A stretch of DNA of 64,000 nt from NCBI GenBank assembly GCA_964036665.1, contig OZ038533.1, positions 15,409,075-15,473,074 of the forward strand, written 5' to 3'. Below are positions 1 through 9,592 of this stretch, in pieces (positions within the stretch are counted from its first letter, which is position 1; each line of letters opens with the position of its first letter). The DNA comes from Gordius sp. MW1. Taxonomy: Eukaryota; Nematomorpha; Gordioida; Gordea; Gordiidae. The notes beneath the pieces were generated by a model. The model ran no database searches. It was not told where the DNA came from and worked only from the letters and a program-made list of their open reading frames with translations. Both the position numbers and the translations under genes were made by a program.

Positions 1-763
1 ACTATGCGAGGAAACAAGGGAGAAAGTATTAGAAGAAGCTGAAAAGAGGTCAAAGCGCTTAGCTGGATATGGTTTAAAGGTCAACGATCGAAAAACGGTA
101 TACATGGAAATAGCGCTACAAGCATCCCATCGCTGGATGAATATCTAAAGTACCCAAAAGTAGACAGGTTTACATACCTCGGTTCGATGCTACTTGAAGA
201 GGGAGGTTGCGAACGGAAGTCAATGCCCGGATCCAAAAAGGATGGCTTAAATGGCGAAGTATATCCGGTGTAATGTGCGACAAGAAAATGCCAATATGGT
301 TGAAGAGCAAAGCTTACAAATCCATCGTAAGACCGGTGTTACGCTATGGAAGTGAAACATGGGTTAAACACCACGGAAGGAAAGCTATTACAAGGCACAG
401 AGATGAGAATGATACGGTGGAGCTTGGGGTATACTAAGCTCGACCATATGACGAATGACTTTTTCATGGCAAAAATGGGTATTCAACCTATGGCGGACAT
501 GATTAACGAAAATCGGCTAAGGTGGTATGGACATATACTAAGAAGGGGCATGGATGACGTAAATAGAAAATTACTGGACCTGGAGGTACCGGGGAAGAGA
601 GGAAGAGGACGACCCCGTGTAATGTGGAAACGGCAAGTCGATAAAGTTATGGAAACTAAAGAGATTAGTCAAGACATGGCACTCACACGGTCAAGATGGG
701 AAAAACTCATCAAAACAAACCCCACCAATGTGGGACCATATAACTGATAAAGAAGAAGAAGAT
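1..763 (+). mobile_element. LINE (non-LTR retrotransposon) 3' end, broken
   Basis: This is the C-terminal part of a LINE reverse transcriptase ORF and the element's 3' end; the 5' part lies outside the window. The frame is broken at least twice: one piece is read from position 4 to about 115, another at 207-437 and the last at 346-747. The last piece carries the RLRWYGHILRR motif and a basic GKRGRGRPR stretch, both common near the end of RTs of the RTE/CR1-like class with an N-terminal APE endonuclease. After the stop the element ends in a GATAAAGAAGAAGAAGA tail. The same 3' end recurs in the same orientation at 63214-63985. It is a dead copy. Confidence 0.85.
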
Positions 764-1554
764 TGTGAGCAGGCAGGTTCCTAATCTGGAAGAAAAGCGC
801 GTGAATATATAAAAATAACCTTATTTCATATCGATGAATAAGTTTAGTTTAAAATGCACTTCAATATACGGAGCGCCATCATTGACAAATATCATGTTTT
901 TGTTTTATTTTAAAAGCACGCATCCACAAATATTACCAACGCTTAGAATGTGATTAGAAAATTAACTATGGCAAACTGATGAGCTCTAATAAGAGCGAAA
1001 ACTTTATATCTCTGTTATTAATTTCGAGTCACATGCTAAAGAGATGGGGATATATAACGTCAAATTAGTCTCTAATTAAAATGGCCTATGGATGGCGCTA
1101 ACTAGAGTAAACTCTTAAGTTAATTGCCTTTCCTAAAATGTGTTTTTTTAAAAAATTTATAATACTTTTTTATTATAATCCTATTACGCGGGGCATACTT
1201 AGCATGCTTTCCCAATGATCCCCCCGTTTTTAAAACGTCGAGTAAGGTCGTTCTGCTCCGTAACATGGTGGGACCAGGGGAAGTAGACCCGGAAGACGGA
1301 AACTAGGGAAGAATGTAGCAAGTACGGCGAGGTAATACCAAAGATATTGCAAAGTCTTGAATTAAACATTATTTTAAGCACGGGCGGTAGTATGACTAGT
1401 TAGTTTTACTGAAAAATTCATTTTTATTCGATATTGCTTAAATGGATGGACTACCACAATATCAGTCGATACGAGCTTTGCTCAATAATTTGGTCAGATT
1501 TTTATAGCTAAAATCTCTAAATTCAAAAATAGAGTTTAGCCAAGTTTAATGATA
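764..1554. other. No gene recognised
   Basis: AT-rich DNA. A GC-richer patch at about 1190-1385 has a 60-codon open frame on the minus strand, but it resembles no protein I know and shows no splice context, so I do not call it a gene. Confidence 0.6.
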
Positions 1555-1712
1555 GAGGGGACCAGGGGGGGGACAGGTAGGGGCGGCTGCCCCCCTTAAA
1601 TCCAAAAATTCATATAGTTATAGCTACTATTTTAATAAATTATCATTTTGTGTCTCCTTAAATCAATAGTACCTCCCTCTAATTCCAACCCTGGCTACGC
1701 CCCTGGAGGGGA
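1555..1712. mobile_element. GC-rich MITE copy (G-run/TACGCCC family)
   Basis: A member of a dispersed family with runs of G near one end, runs of C near the other, an AT-rich middle and the end motif GGCTACGCCC. Better copies are at 27697-27879, 30874-31035 and 59066-59218, where 8-bp target duplications can be seen. This copy has lost its left end motif. Confidence 0.6.
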
Positions 1713-1784
1713 CTTAAATTATGGTAATGGTTCAAAGAAAAAGGAATGATGACTTTTAAAAGCTTAATATTAAAAAATAATTTG

Positions 1785-2061
1785 TGTAACGAAGTGGCCG
1801 GGGGTATTGTACTAAACCATACACTAAATCGACAGAAAGGCACAGAGAGACTCTTTTATTAAATAAACACGGCTTTTTATAGATAACTGCGAGTAATAAT
1901 TATAAAGAAGGACATACATAATCAAATAAGAGATACCAAGTACGGTGTAAACTAAGGTGTATTCAAATGGCTACGATTATAATCAAATGTCTGTGACCGC
2001 GCTCAAGTATAGTAAAAACGCGTGTATTCAAAAAGGCTACCTTGAATACTACTCCATTACA
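1785..2061 (-). repeat. 3' LTR of the gypsy element
   Basis: 277 bp with ends TGTAA...TTACA. On the minus strand it contains a TATA-like CTATAAAAAG and, just after it, AATAAA, which suit promoter and poly(A) signals. 1905-2061 match 8116-8272. Confidence 0.9.
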
Positions 2062-2077
2062 CTACTCCACCCTTTAA
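2062..2077 (-). promoter_or_regulatory. Polypurine tract
   Basis: On the minus strand a purine-rich run (TTAAAGGGTGGAGTAG) abuts the LTR start TGTAATGG. This is the expected place for priming of plus-strand DNA synthesis. Confidence 0.75.
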
Positions 2078-5000
2078 GCGAAACCTTGAGGGTATCTGAC
2101 AGTTGGAACCGATACTCTTTTGTATGGAAGTATGTTGTCTTCTGAAATCGCTGCTGGATCTGGTCGTTTGACTACTCTCATATGGTCGGCGTGTTTTACT
2201 TGAGTTTTGTCACCCAATTGTACGTCATAGGTCAGGTAACTATTTTTCGTAAGGACTTGACCTTCTCTCCAACCTGGAGATCTGTCATTTTGTACCCAAA
2301 CTTTTTGATTTGGAGCAAAATCACGGTATTCCAGGCCCCGGTTCCTGTAATACTTTTGTTTCCAAACGGAATCACTGATTTTCTCCTTCCGTGTCCATTT
2401 TAATTGGTCAAGAGTTGTTCGAAGTCTTCTATTGAACATACCTTCCCCCGGACTAATACCAGTGGTAGTATTTACCGTCGTTCGCATATTAAATAAAACT
2501 TGTAATAAATTTTCACGATCGTTTAGGCCTTGTCTCCTTCCCGCAAAAAATTTGTTCTTTATGGTCCTTATATATCTTTCTGCTAGGCCGTTCGTTCTAG
2601 GGTGGTACGGTGCGCCCCGAAAATGTCGAATTCCATTTCTTTTGCAGAAAGTTGTAAATTCATCTGATGTGAATTGAGGACCATTGTCACTTACTATATA
2701 ACGGGGAAGCCCAAATCTGCAAAATAAAACTCGTAGATTATAAATAATGTTAGATGTGTTGATTTGTTTTATAACCATAACTTCAGGCCATTTAGTGAGG
2801 GCATCAATGCAAACCAGCCAATAATTATTTGATATTGGCCCCGCCAAATCAATGTGAATCCTTTCCCATGGTTTGTTGGGAATATTCCAGCTGGACATTG
2901 GTACTTCTTTCGTTAAAGGCCTACCTTCTTGGCAATTATTGCAACCATTTACAAATTGTTCTATATCCTTGTCCATGTTGGTCCAAAATACATAGTATCT
3001 CCCTGAAGATTTCATCGCTCCAATCCCAGGGTGCCCATTATGTAGTATATTTAAAACCTGTGACTTTAAACCAGAAGGAATAATAATTCTATTATTGAAA
3101 TATAGTAGGTTATCTTCAAATGATATAAAATTCTTTAAATCAGAATATTTTTTAACTTTATCGTTAGAACTATCTCCTTGCCAATTATTTTGAAATAATT
3201 TAATAACTTCTTTTAAAATATCGTCTTTTAAAGTTTCGTTAATCAAAGTTTTTCTATTAATTGTTAAGTCATCAATTAGATTTAATTTAATTATTTTATC
3301 TTCAAGTTCCTCTTCTGGATCATAATAATTTGAAACTGGAATTAACCTTGATAAAGCGTCGGCACATTTATTTGATGATCCCGGCATATATTTAATATCA
3401 AAATTATAGTGCATAAGTTTTGTAGCCCATCTGACTAAGCGATTATTTGTTACTTTACTCAAATCCCTATTAGGACCAAAAATTCTTTCCAAGGGGCGGT
3501 GGTCTGTAATTAATGTAAATTTCCTACCGTAAATGTATTCGTGAAATTTTTGTATAGCAAACATGATTGCAGCAGCTTCTCGGTCAATAACCAAATAATT
3601 ACGCTCAGCTGGACTAAGTGTCCTAGATGCGAAAGCAATCGGTCTTTCATGTCCGTTAAAAAATTTATGTGAAATAACAGCTCCTAAACCTGTTTCGGAA
3701 GCGTCGCATGAAATTATAATAGGTATATTATTTTGATATGGAATTATTGTTTTATCTGTTGAGATTAAGTTTTTTATATTGTTAAATGCCTGTTTTTCTG
3801 TTATAGTCCAATTCCATTTGACTTTAGTAGATGTTAATTTATACAAAACTGAACTTTTAGATTGCAAATTTGGAATAAAACTTCCAAGATAGTTAACTAG
3901 ACCAAGGAATGATTTTAATTCTTTGCGATTAGTTGGTTCTTTAAATTTTTTAATTGCCTCCACCTTATCTCCACTAGGGTGAATGCCATTTGCATCTATC
4001 GTATGGCCCAAAAATTTAACAGATTTTTTGAACAATTGTAATTTGTTTAGGGACGTTGTTAATCCGGCATTTTTAATTAAATTTAGTGTTTCTAGTAAAT
4101 TTTTATTATGATCTTCCTTGTTTTTTCCACTTATTATAATATCATCCATAAAAACACTTACGCCTTTTAAGCCTTTGAGCAAATTTCTCATATAACGGTG
4201 AAAAATTATTGGCGCTGTTGTTAAACCGAAAGGAAGCCTTAAATATTGAAAATACCCTATATGTGTGGCTATGTTTAACAATTTTGAACTTTCCTCCGAA
4301 ACTTGTAATTGCAAAAATGCATCTTTTAAGTCAATAATCGAAAATATTTTACCACCCGATATTTCATTCGCGACGTCCTTGAACGTTGGAAGAAGATCGT
4401 TATCCTTTGATAGATACTTATTTAACGTCACTCTGAAGTCACCACATATACGGACGTCACCGGATTTCTTCCTGATGTTAACCGTAGGTGTTGCCCATTT
4501 GATTGGAGTTGTGGTTGGATCGATTTTTCGAATAACCCCTTCACTTTCTAAACGTTTCAATTCTCTTTCGATAGCTTGACGCATTGGAAATGGTACCCGT
4601 CTCGCCATGTAGCTTATGGGACATGCTGTTTTTTCTACTTCAATCACGACTTTAAGGTCTTTAACTTTACCCAATTTTTGACTAAAAACTGTTGGAAACT
4701 GTTTAAAAATATCGTCTTCCCTTAAATATTTTTCTTTATCGGAAATAACATTTAATTTAATGATTGGTGGAAGTGATAATTTGTATTTAATAATGTGAGG
4801 GATACCGAAAATCAAATTTCCTTTACCTTTAATAACATGTACATCTATGACATGTGATTCATTGTTAACTTCTACCTTGGCACTGCATTTCCCCAAAGTT
4901 TGAATTTTGGTTTTGCCATAACCATATATCTCCGAACCCGGTATTAGTGGTGGCTTTCCTATGCTACGCCACGTTGGTTCATCAATAACTGTGCAAGCGG

Positions 5001-5685
5001 CCCCCGTATCGAATTGAAACGTATATGGTCTCTCATTGATCAAAACATCAATGTCCGCTTTTGTTGTCTCGTCTTTGTTTTTGAGAGCGGATATGTCTCT
5101 TGGCGGAAAAGGAGGATTGTTTCTTGGAGGAAAAGGAGGATTCCACCTGCAATCTCGGGCCAGATGATTTGCTCTTCCACACCTATAACATACGACTTTC
5201 GTGTTCCTAAAAGTGCTAAAATTAGGAACATTTTTAGAAAAATTATTATTCCAATTCCCGAATGTTTTATCCTGTCGTAATTTATTTATATCCAATTCGT
5301 TGGACGTTTCACCTTCAATTGATGAAAGAGCCAGCGCTAAATTTACGGTTTCATCAAACGTTATGTTACCTAAGGGGTATTTGGCCCTTAATTCAATATT
5401 TAGTCTAGGTAATTTGACCCCAAGGATAAAAATATCACGTAAAATTTCGTCAGTTGGTAAATTATATTTGCATCTGTTTATAATATTTTTAAGTTTTATT
5501 GAAAAATCTATTATACTCTCGCTAGTTCTCTCCAATTTAAATAATATTTCTCTGTAATGGTAAATTGAATTTTTATCTGAATATATCCTTATCAAAGATT
5601 CCTTTATTTCCTCATAAGTAACATTATCTACCTCCTTAGAATATATTTGGCTCTTGCTCAAATGTAAACTTCCGATATAAGACAA
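2074..5685 (-). CDS. Ty3/gypsy gag(partial)-pol polyprotein
   Basis: A single open frame of 1203 codons. Visible domains: end of gag with a CCHC zinc knuckle (CYRCGRANHLARDC, residues 166-179); retropepsin with DTGAA at 226-230; reverse transcriptase at about 370-560 with the catalytic FMDD at 512-515; RNase H with D661, E703, D728 and D776; integrase with an HHCC finger (H882, H885, C915, C918) and a DDE triad at D946, D1000 and E1036. The order PR-RT-RH-IN is that of Ty3/gypsy. Its 5' end is not a true start: the frame begins inside gag, where the duplicated copy joins it, so the first 47 or so gag residues are missing from this copy but present in the upstream one. No premature stop is present, so the enzymes may be intact even though the gag start is not. 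Confidence 0.95.
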   Translation of the reverse strand: MSYIGSLHLSKSQIYSKEVDNVTYEEIKESLIRIYSDKNSIYHYREILFKLERTSESIIDFSIKLKNIINRCKYNLPTDEILRDIFILGVKLPRLNIELRAKYPLGNITFDETVNLALALSSIEGETSNELDINKLRQDKTFGNWNNNFSKNVPNFSTFRNTKVVCYRCGRANHLARDCRWNPPFPPRNNPPFPPRDISALKNKDETTKADIDVLINERPYTFQFDTGAACTVIDEPTWRSIGKPPLIPGSEIYGYGKTKIQTLGKCSAKVEVNNESHVIDVHVIKGKGNLIFGIPHIIKYKLSLPPIIKLNVISDKEKYLREDDIFKQFPTVFSQKLGKVKDLKVVIEVEKTACPISYMARRVPFPMRQAIERELKRLESEGVIRKIDPTTTPIKWATPTVNIRKKSGDVRICGDFRVTLNKYLSKDNDLLPTFKDVANEISGGKIFSIIDLKDAFLQLQVSEESSKLLNIATHIGYFQYLRLPFGLTTAPIIFHRYMRNLLKGLKGVSVFMDDIIISGKNKEDHNKNLLETLNLIKNAGLTTSLNKLQLFKKSVKFLGHTIDANGIHPSGDKVEAIKKFKEPTNRKELKSFLGLVNYLGSFIPNLQSKSSVLYKLTSTKVKWNWTITEKQAFNNIKNLISTDKTIIPYQNNIPIIISCDASETGLGAVISHKFFNGHERPIAFASRTLSPAERNYLVIDREAAAIMFAIQKFHEYIYGRKFTLITDHRPLERIFGPNRDLSKVTNNRLVRWATKLMHYNFDIKYMPGSSNKCADALSRLIPVSNYYDPEEELEDKIIKLNLIDDLTINRKTLINETLKDDILKEVIKLFQNNWQGDSSNDKVKKYSDLKNFISFEDNLLYFNNRIIIPSGLKSQVLNILHNGHPGIGAMKSSGRYYVFWTNMDKDIEQFVNGCNNCQEGRPLTKEVPMSSWNIPNKPWERIHIDLAGPISNNYWLVCIDALTKWPEVMVIKQINTSNIIYNLRVLFCRFGLPRYIVSDNGPQFTSDEFTTFCKRNGIRHFRGAPYHPRTNGLAERYIRTIKNKFFAGRRQGLNDRENLLQVLFNMRTTVNTTTGISPGEGMFNRRLRTTLDQLKWTRKEKISDSVWKQKYYRNRGLEYRDFAPNQKVWVQNDRSPGWREGQVLTKNSYLTYDVQLGDKTQVKHADHMRVVKRPDPAAISEDNILPYKRVSVPTVRYPQGFA

Positions 5686-8072
5686 TCCCTATTAGGACCA
5701 GGGGCGGTGGTCTGTAATTAATGTAAATTTCCTACCGTAAATGTATTCGTGAAATTTTTGTATAGCAAACATGATTGCAGCAGCTTCTCGGTCAATAACC
5801 GAATAATTACGCTCAGCTGGACTAAGTGTCCTAGATGCGAAAGCAATCGGTCTTTCATGTCCGTTAAAAAATTTATGTGAAATAACAGCTCCTAAACCTG
5901 TTTCGGAAGCGTCGCATGAAATTATAATAGGTATATTATTTTGATATGGAATTATTGTTTTATCTGTTGAGATTAAGTTTTTTATATTGTTAAATGCCTG
6001 TTTTTCTGTTATAGTCCAATTCCATTTGACTTTAGTAGATGTTAATTTATACAAAACTGAACTTTTAGATTGCAAATTTGGAATAATATCCAAGATAGTT
6101 AACTAGACAAAGGAATGATTTTAATTCTTTGCGATTAGTTGGTTCTTTAAATTTTTTAATTGCCTCCACCTTATCTTCACTAGGGTGAATGCCATTTGCA
6201 TCTATCGTATGGCCCAAAAATTTAACAGATTTTTTGAACAATTGTAATTTGTTTAGGGACGTTGTTAATCCGGCATTTTTAATTAAATTTAGTGTTTCTA
6301 GAAAATTTTTATTATGATCTTCCTTGTTTTTTCCACTTATTATAATATCATCCATAAAAACACTTACGCCTTTTAAGCCTTTGAGCAAATTTCTCATATA
6401 ACGGTGAAAAATTATTGGCGCTGTTGTTAAACCGAAAGGAAGCCTTAAATATTGAAAATACCCTATATGTGTGGCTATGTTTAACAATTTTGAACTTTCC
6501 TCCGAAACTTGTAATTGCAAAAATGCATCTTTTAAGTCAATAATCGAAAATATTTTACCACCCGATATTTCATTCGCGACGTCCTTGAACGTTGGAAGAA
6601 GATCGTTATCCTTTGATAGATACTTATTTAACGTCACTCTGAAGTCACCACATATACGGACGTCATTTCTTCCTGATGTTAACCGTAGGTGTTGCCCATT
6701 TTATTGGAGTTGTGGTTGGATCGATTTTTCGAATAACCCCTTCACTTTCTAAACGTTTCAATTCTCTTTCGATAGCTTGACGCATTGGAAATGGTACCCG
6801 TCTCGCCATGTAGCTTATGGGACATGCTGTTTTTTCTACTTCAATCACGACTTTAAGGTCTTTAACTTTACCCAATTTTTGACTAAAAACTGTTGGAAAC
6901 TGTTTAAAAATATCGTCTTCCCTTAAATATTTTTCTTTATCGGAAATAACATTTAATTTAATGATTGGTGGAAGTGATAATTTGTATTTAATAATGTGAG
7001 GGATACCGAAAATCAAATTTCCTTTACCTTTAATAACATGTACATCTATGACATGTGATTCATTGTTAACTTCTACCTTGGCACTGCATTTCCCCAAAGT
7101 TTGAATTTTGGTTTTGCCATAACCATATATCTCCGAACCCGGTATTAGTGGTGGCTTTCCTATGCTACGCCACGTTGGTTCATCAATAACTGTGCAAGCG
7201 GCCCCCGTATCGAATTGAAACGTATATGGTCTCTCATTGATCAAAACATCAATGTCCGCTTTTGTTGTCTCGTCTTTGTTTTTGAGAGCGGATATGTCTC
7301 TTGGCGGAAAAGGAGGATTGTTTCTTGGAGGAAAAGGAGGATTCCACCTGCAATCTCGGGCCAGATGATTTGCTCTTCCACACCTATAACATACGACTTT
7401 CGTGTTCCTAAAAGTGCTAAAATTAGGAACATTTTTAGAAAAATTATTATTCCAATTCCCGAATGTTTTATCCTGTCGTAATTTATTTATATCCAATTCG
7501 TTGGACGTTTCACCTTCAATTGATGAAAAAGCCAGCGCTAAATTTACGGTTTCATCAAACGTTATGTTACCTAAGGGGTATTTGGCCCTTAATTCAATAT
7601 TTAGTCTAGGTAATTTGACCCCAAGGATAAAAATATCACGTAAAATTTCGTCAGTTGGTAAATTATATTTGCATCGGTTTATAATATTTTTAAGTTTTAT
7701 TGAAAAATCTATTATACTCTCGCTAGTTCTCTCCAATTTAAATAATATTTCTCTGTAATGGTAAATTGAATTTTTATCTGAATATATCCTTATCAAAGAT
7801 TCCTTTATTTCCTCATAAGTAACATTATCTACCTCCTTAGGATATATTTGGCTCCTAATTTTGCTCAAATGTAAACTTCCGATATAAGACAATAATACTA
7901 TTTTTCTAAAATCTCCTGTAATATTTCTAAGACGAAAAATTAATTCTAAATGATAAAGATAATCATCAATATTTTTTGTTGAATCATAAGGTGGTATATC
8001 TCTAACCCTATCAAGAGAATATCCAGAATCTAATTCGGATTTTGACCCAATGTCCGGCTTCTTCTCCGTCAT
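5686..8072 (-). pseudogene. Upstream duplicate gag-protease-RT-RNase H, broken
   Basis: The upstream (5') copy of the polyprotein. 6663-8072 carries the authentic gag start followed by the zinc knuckle and protease. Compared with the downstream copy, a 5-bp deletion at about 6665 shifts the frame just before the conserved RT region. A second frame (6065-6637) continues through FMDD, and after another small deletion near 6090 a third frame (5692-6093) covers RNase H up to TDHRP, where a deletion of about 15 bp and the junction end it. There is no integrase. It could supply a gag-protease protein but not an RT. Confidence 0.92.
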
Positions 8073-8115
8073 CTTGATTGATAATTGCTAGTTAGGTGTG
8101 GAAGGGTTTTTCCTC

Positions 8116-8272
8116 AAGAAGGACATACATAATCAAATAAGAGATACCAAGTACGGTCTAAACTAAGGTGTATTCAAATGGCTACGATTATAATCAAATG
8201 TCTGTGACCGCGCTCAAGTATAGTAAAAACGCGTGTATTCAAAAAGGCTACCTTGAATACTACTCCATTACA
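8116..8272 (-). repeat. 5' LTR of the gypsy element, truncated
   Basis: 157 bp matching 1905-2061 of the other LTR. The part that should hold the TATA signal and the primer binding site (about 120 bp) is missing; the LTR joins directly to a 43-bp leader before the gag start. Without it the copy could not prime reverse transcription from its own 5' LTR. Confidence 0.88.
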
Positions 8273-8841
8273 ATTTGGTTATAAAGAGGGGGAGGGCAGC
8301 TGTCTTTTTTGTCTTACCTTGGTTATTTCAAAGAAGAAGGCCTTATATCAATGGCGGATTTAGCCATATTTTTAACGGGACCTAGGTGAAAAAATACATA
8401 TTTGAATTGTTACGTAAACTCGGTTAAATTACGATATTGAGAAAATGAATCAAGCTCGGGCAATCAAAAACTATTTTTAGATGTAGATACATTGGCGTCG
8501 CCTGGGAGGGGCGGTTGTCCCCCTTTAAATCCAAAAAAATTGTTAAAGTTTATTAAAATTATGGCTAAAATTCTAAAAAGGGATCATTTTGCCCTTTCCT
8601 AAATTATTATTGCCCCCCCCACTCTAATTTCAATGCTGGCTAAGTCCGTGTGAAGATACTTGCATATAAATAAAATAGATGTCAAAAACGTTAATACTTC
8701 AATATTCTTCATTCAAATATGCATAATATAACGCTTTTTATTAATAATAATCATTATTTGTGCTTATTGTATAAAATCCAGCCAGTTTAATGTGTATATA
8801 TCAAAAACTATTTTTTGTTCAAATAAAATAAAACGCATTAG
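8273..8841. other. No gene; one MITE copy inside
   Basis: 8494-8652 is another copy of the G-run/C-run MITE (ends like GGCGTCGCCTGG and GCTGGCTAAGTCC). The rest is AT-rich with no recognisable content. Confidence 0.6.
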
Positions 8842-9059
8842 GTACGCGGATGCGTTGTATTCGAAATACGAATTCGCCCCTAGCTACCGACGTGAGAGAA
8901 ACGGATCGAGTGCGAATATTCGTGGAATTCGTGCGGGTCAAATCAGCTATCAAGGCTGTAATCGATTTAAACGGGCGATTTTTTGGTGGACGAACCGTGC
9001 ATGCCGATTACTATAACCTAGATAAATTTAGGCGATTTGATCTGGGCGAAGGTATTTGA
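8842..9059 (+). pseudogene. RBM17: RBM17/SPF45-like last exon, frameshifted
   Basis: The sequence matches the C-terminal UHM/RRM domain of splicing factor 45 (RBM17), a U2AF-homology protein of the spliceosome. The frame ending at 9059 contains VRIFVEFVRVKSAIKAV, then DLNGRFFGG and YNLDKF before the stop, close to the family's VRIFLEFERVESAIKAVVDLNGRYFGG...YNLDKF. The preceding family motif (CVIFEI) is present as GCVVFEI but in another frame, so one frameshift lies near 8865-8885. A splice acceptor (TTAG) sits directly before 8842. Upstream exons are not visible: a gypsy element and AT-rich DNA occupy that space. It could be a dead exon, a duplicated gene fragment, or a real exon with a sequencing error. 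Confidence 0.75.
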
Positions 9060-9129
9060 AAAAGACCCTCGCCTGAAGCATTTTTATTTTTTGAACCACT
9101 ATCGTATTTGTTTATCACGAACGGAAATG

Positions 9130-9310
9130 TAATATATATATATATAACTCGGGCCTTCGGCCCTCGTGGGAAGGGGAGTAGGGGAAGGGAAGGGGGGGGG
9201 GCGACTCATCTATACTCCGTATGGACGTAGCATATTTGCTATGCAATTTATGGGCGAGAAAGGTTGGAAGGGGCGAGAATGCCTATAGGGGGGTATTAAA
9301 TGCAAAATAA
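9130..9310. repeat. Dispersed repeat with GGGCCTTCGGCCC hairpin
   Basis: Starts after a (TA)n run with ACTCGGGCCTTCGGCCCTCG, a perfect short palindrome, followed by G-rich sequence, the TGCTATGCAATTTATGGGCGAG module and a GGGGGGTATTAAATGC end. The same block occurs at 31430-31610 in the same orientation. In both places a CCAATGG hairpin array follows. Confidence 0.75.
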
Positions 9311-9504
9311 TTAGTTATCCCTTGTAGGGGAGGGCATAGGGTAATTATCAATGTTAACCAATTCAAAAACGAAAAAAATTTCGATTTATTTGGCCAATGG
9401 TCATTTTTTCCATTGGTCAGTAGCCTGCGGACGATCAAAAAGTCATATTATCAATGATATTAACAAGAACAAAATATTAATTTAATTTAAAAAAAAATAA
9501 AAAT

Positions 9505-9592
9505 TTTGCCCTCTCCCGAGCTTGAACCCGGGATATTCAGGTCACCCTGTTTACAAGCCGTGCGCTATAACCCGTCACACCATGCTGGTATT
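9505..9592 (-). repeat. tRNA-derived SINE head
   Basis: On the minus strand the sequence begins CCAGCATGGTGTGACGGG (A-box-like) and, about 50 nt later, has GGGTTCAAGCTCGGG (B-box-like, compare GGTTCGANNCC), followed by an AT-rich tail. It does not fold as a full tRNA with a CCA-ready acceptor stem, so it is a SINE head and not a tRNA gene. B-box fragments of the same kind lie near 11103, 11440, 11785, 12442, 12838, 32520 and 32710. Confidence 0.65.

Larger units (their letters stand above)
1785..8272 (-). mobile_element. Ty3/gypsy LTR retrotransposon, internally duplicated
   Basis: The element reads on the minus strand. The outer ends are TGTAAC and TTACA, and the whole block is flanked by an exact 5-bp target duplication ATTTG (1780-1784 and 8273-8277), so it entered or was fixed as one unit. 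In its own direction the order is: truncated 5' LTR, short leader, gag-protease-RT-RNase H (broken), then at 5684-5687 a jump back to gag, followed by gag-protease-RT-RNase H-integrase, polypurine tract and 3' LTR. Copy one (about 3465-5686) and copy two (about 5687-7893) are nearly identical, which points to a recent duplication. The junction shares only AAT between the two joined sequences. Confidence 0.95.

Noticed and set aside
1190..1385. An rRNA or other structured RNA fragment in a GC-richer patch
   Set aside because: I could not match any conserved rRNA or snRNA core motif.
9505..9592. A functional tRNA gene
   Set aside because: The acceptor stem does not close, the A box is poor and the segment sits in a repeated SINE context.
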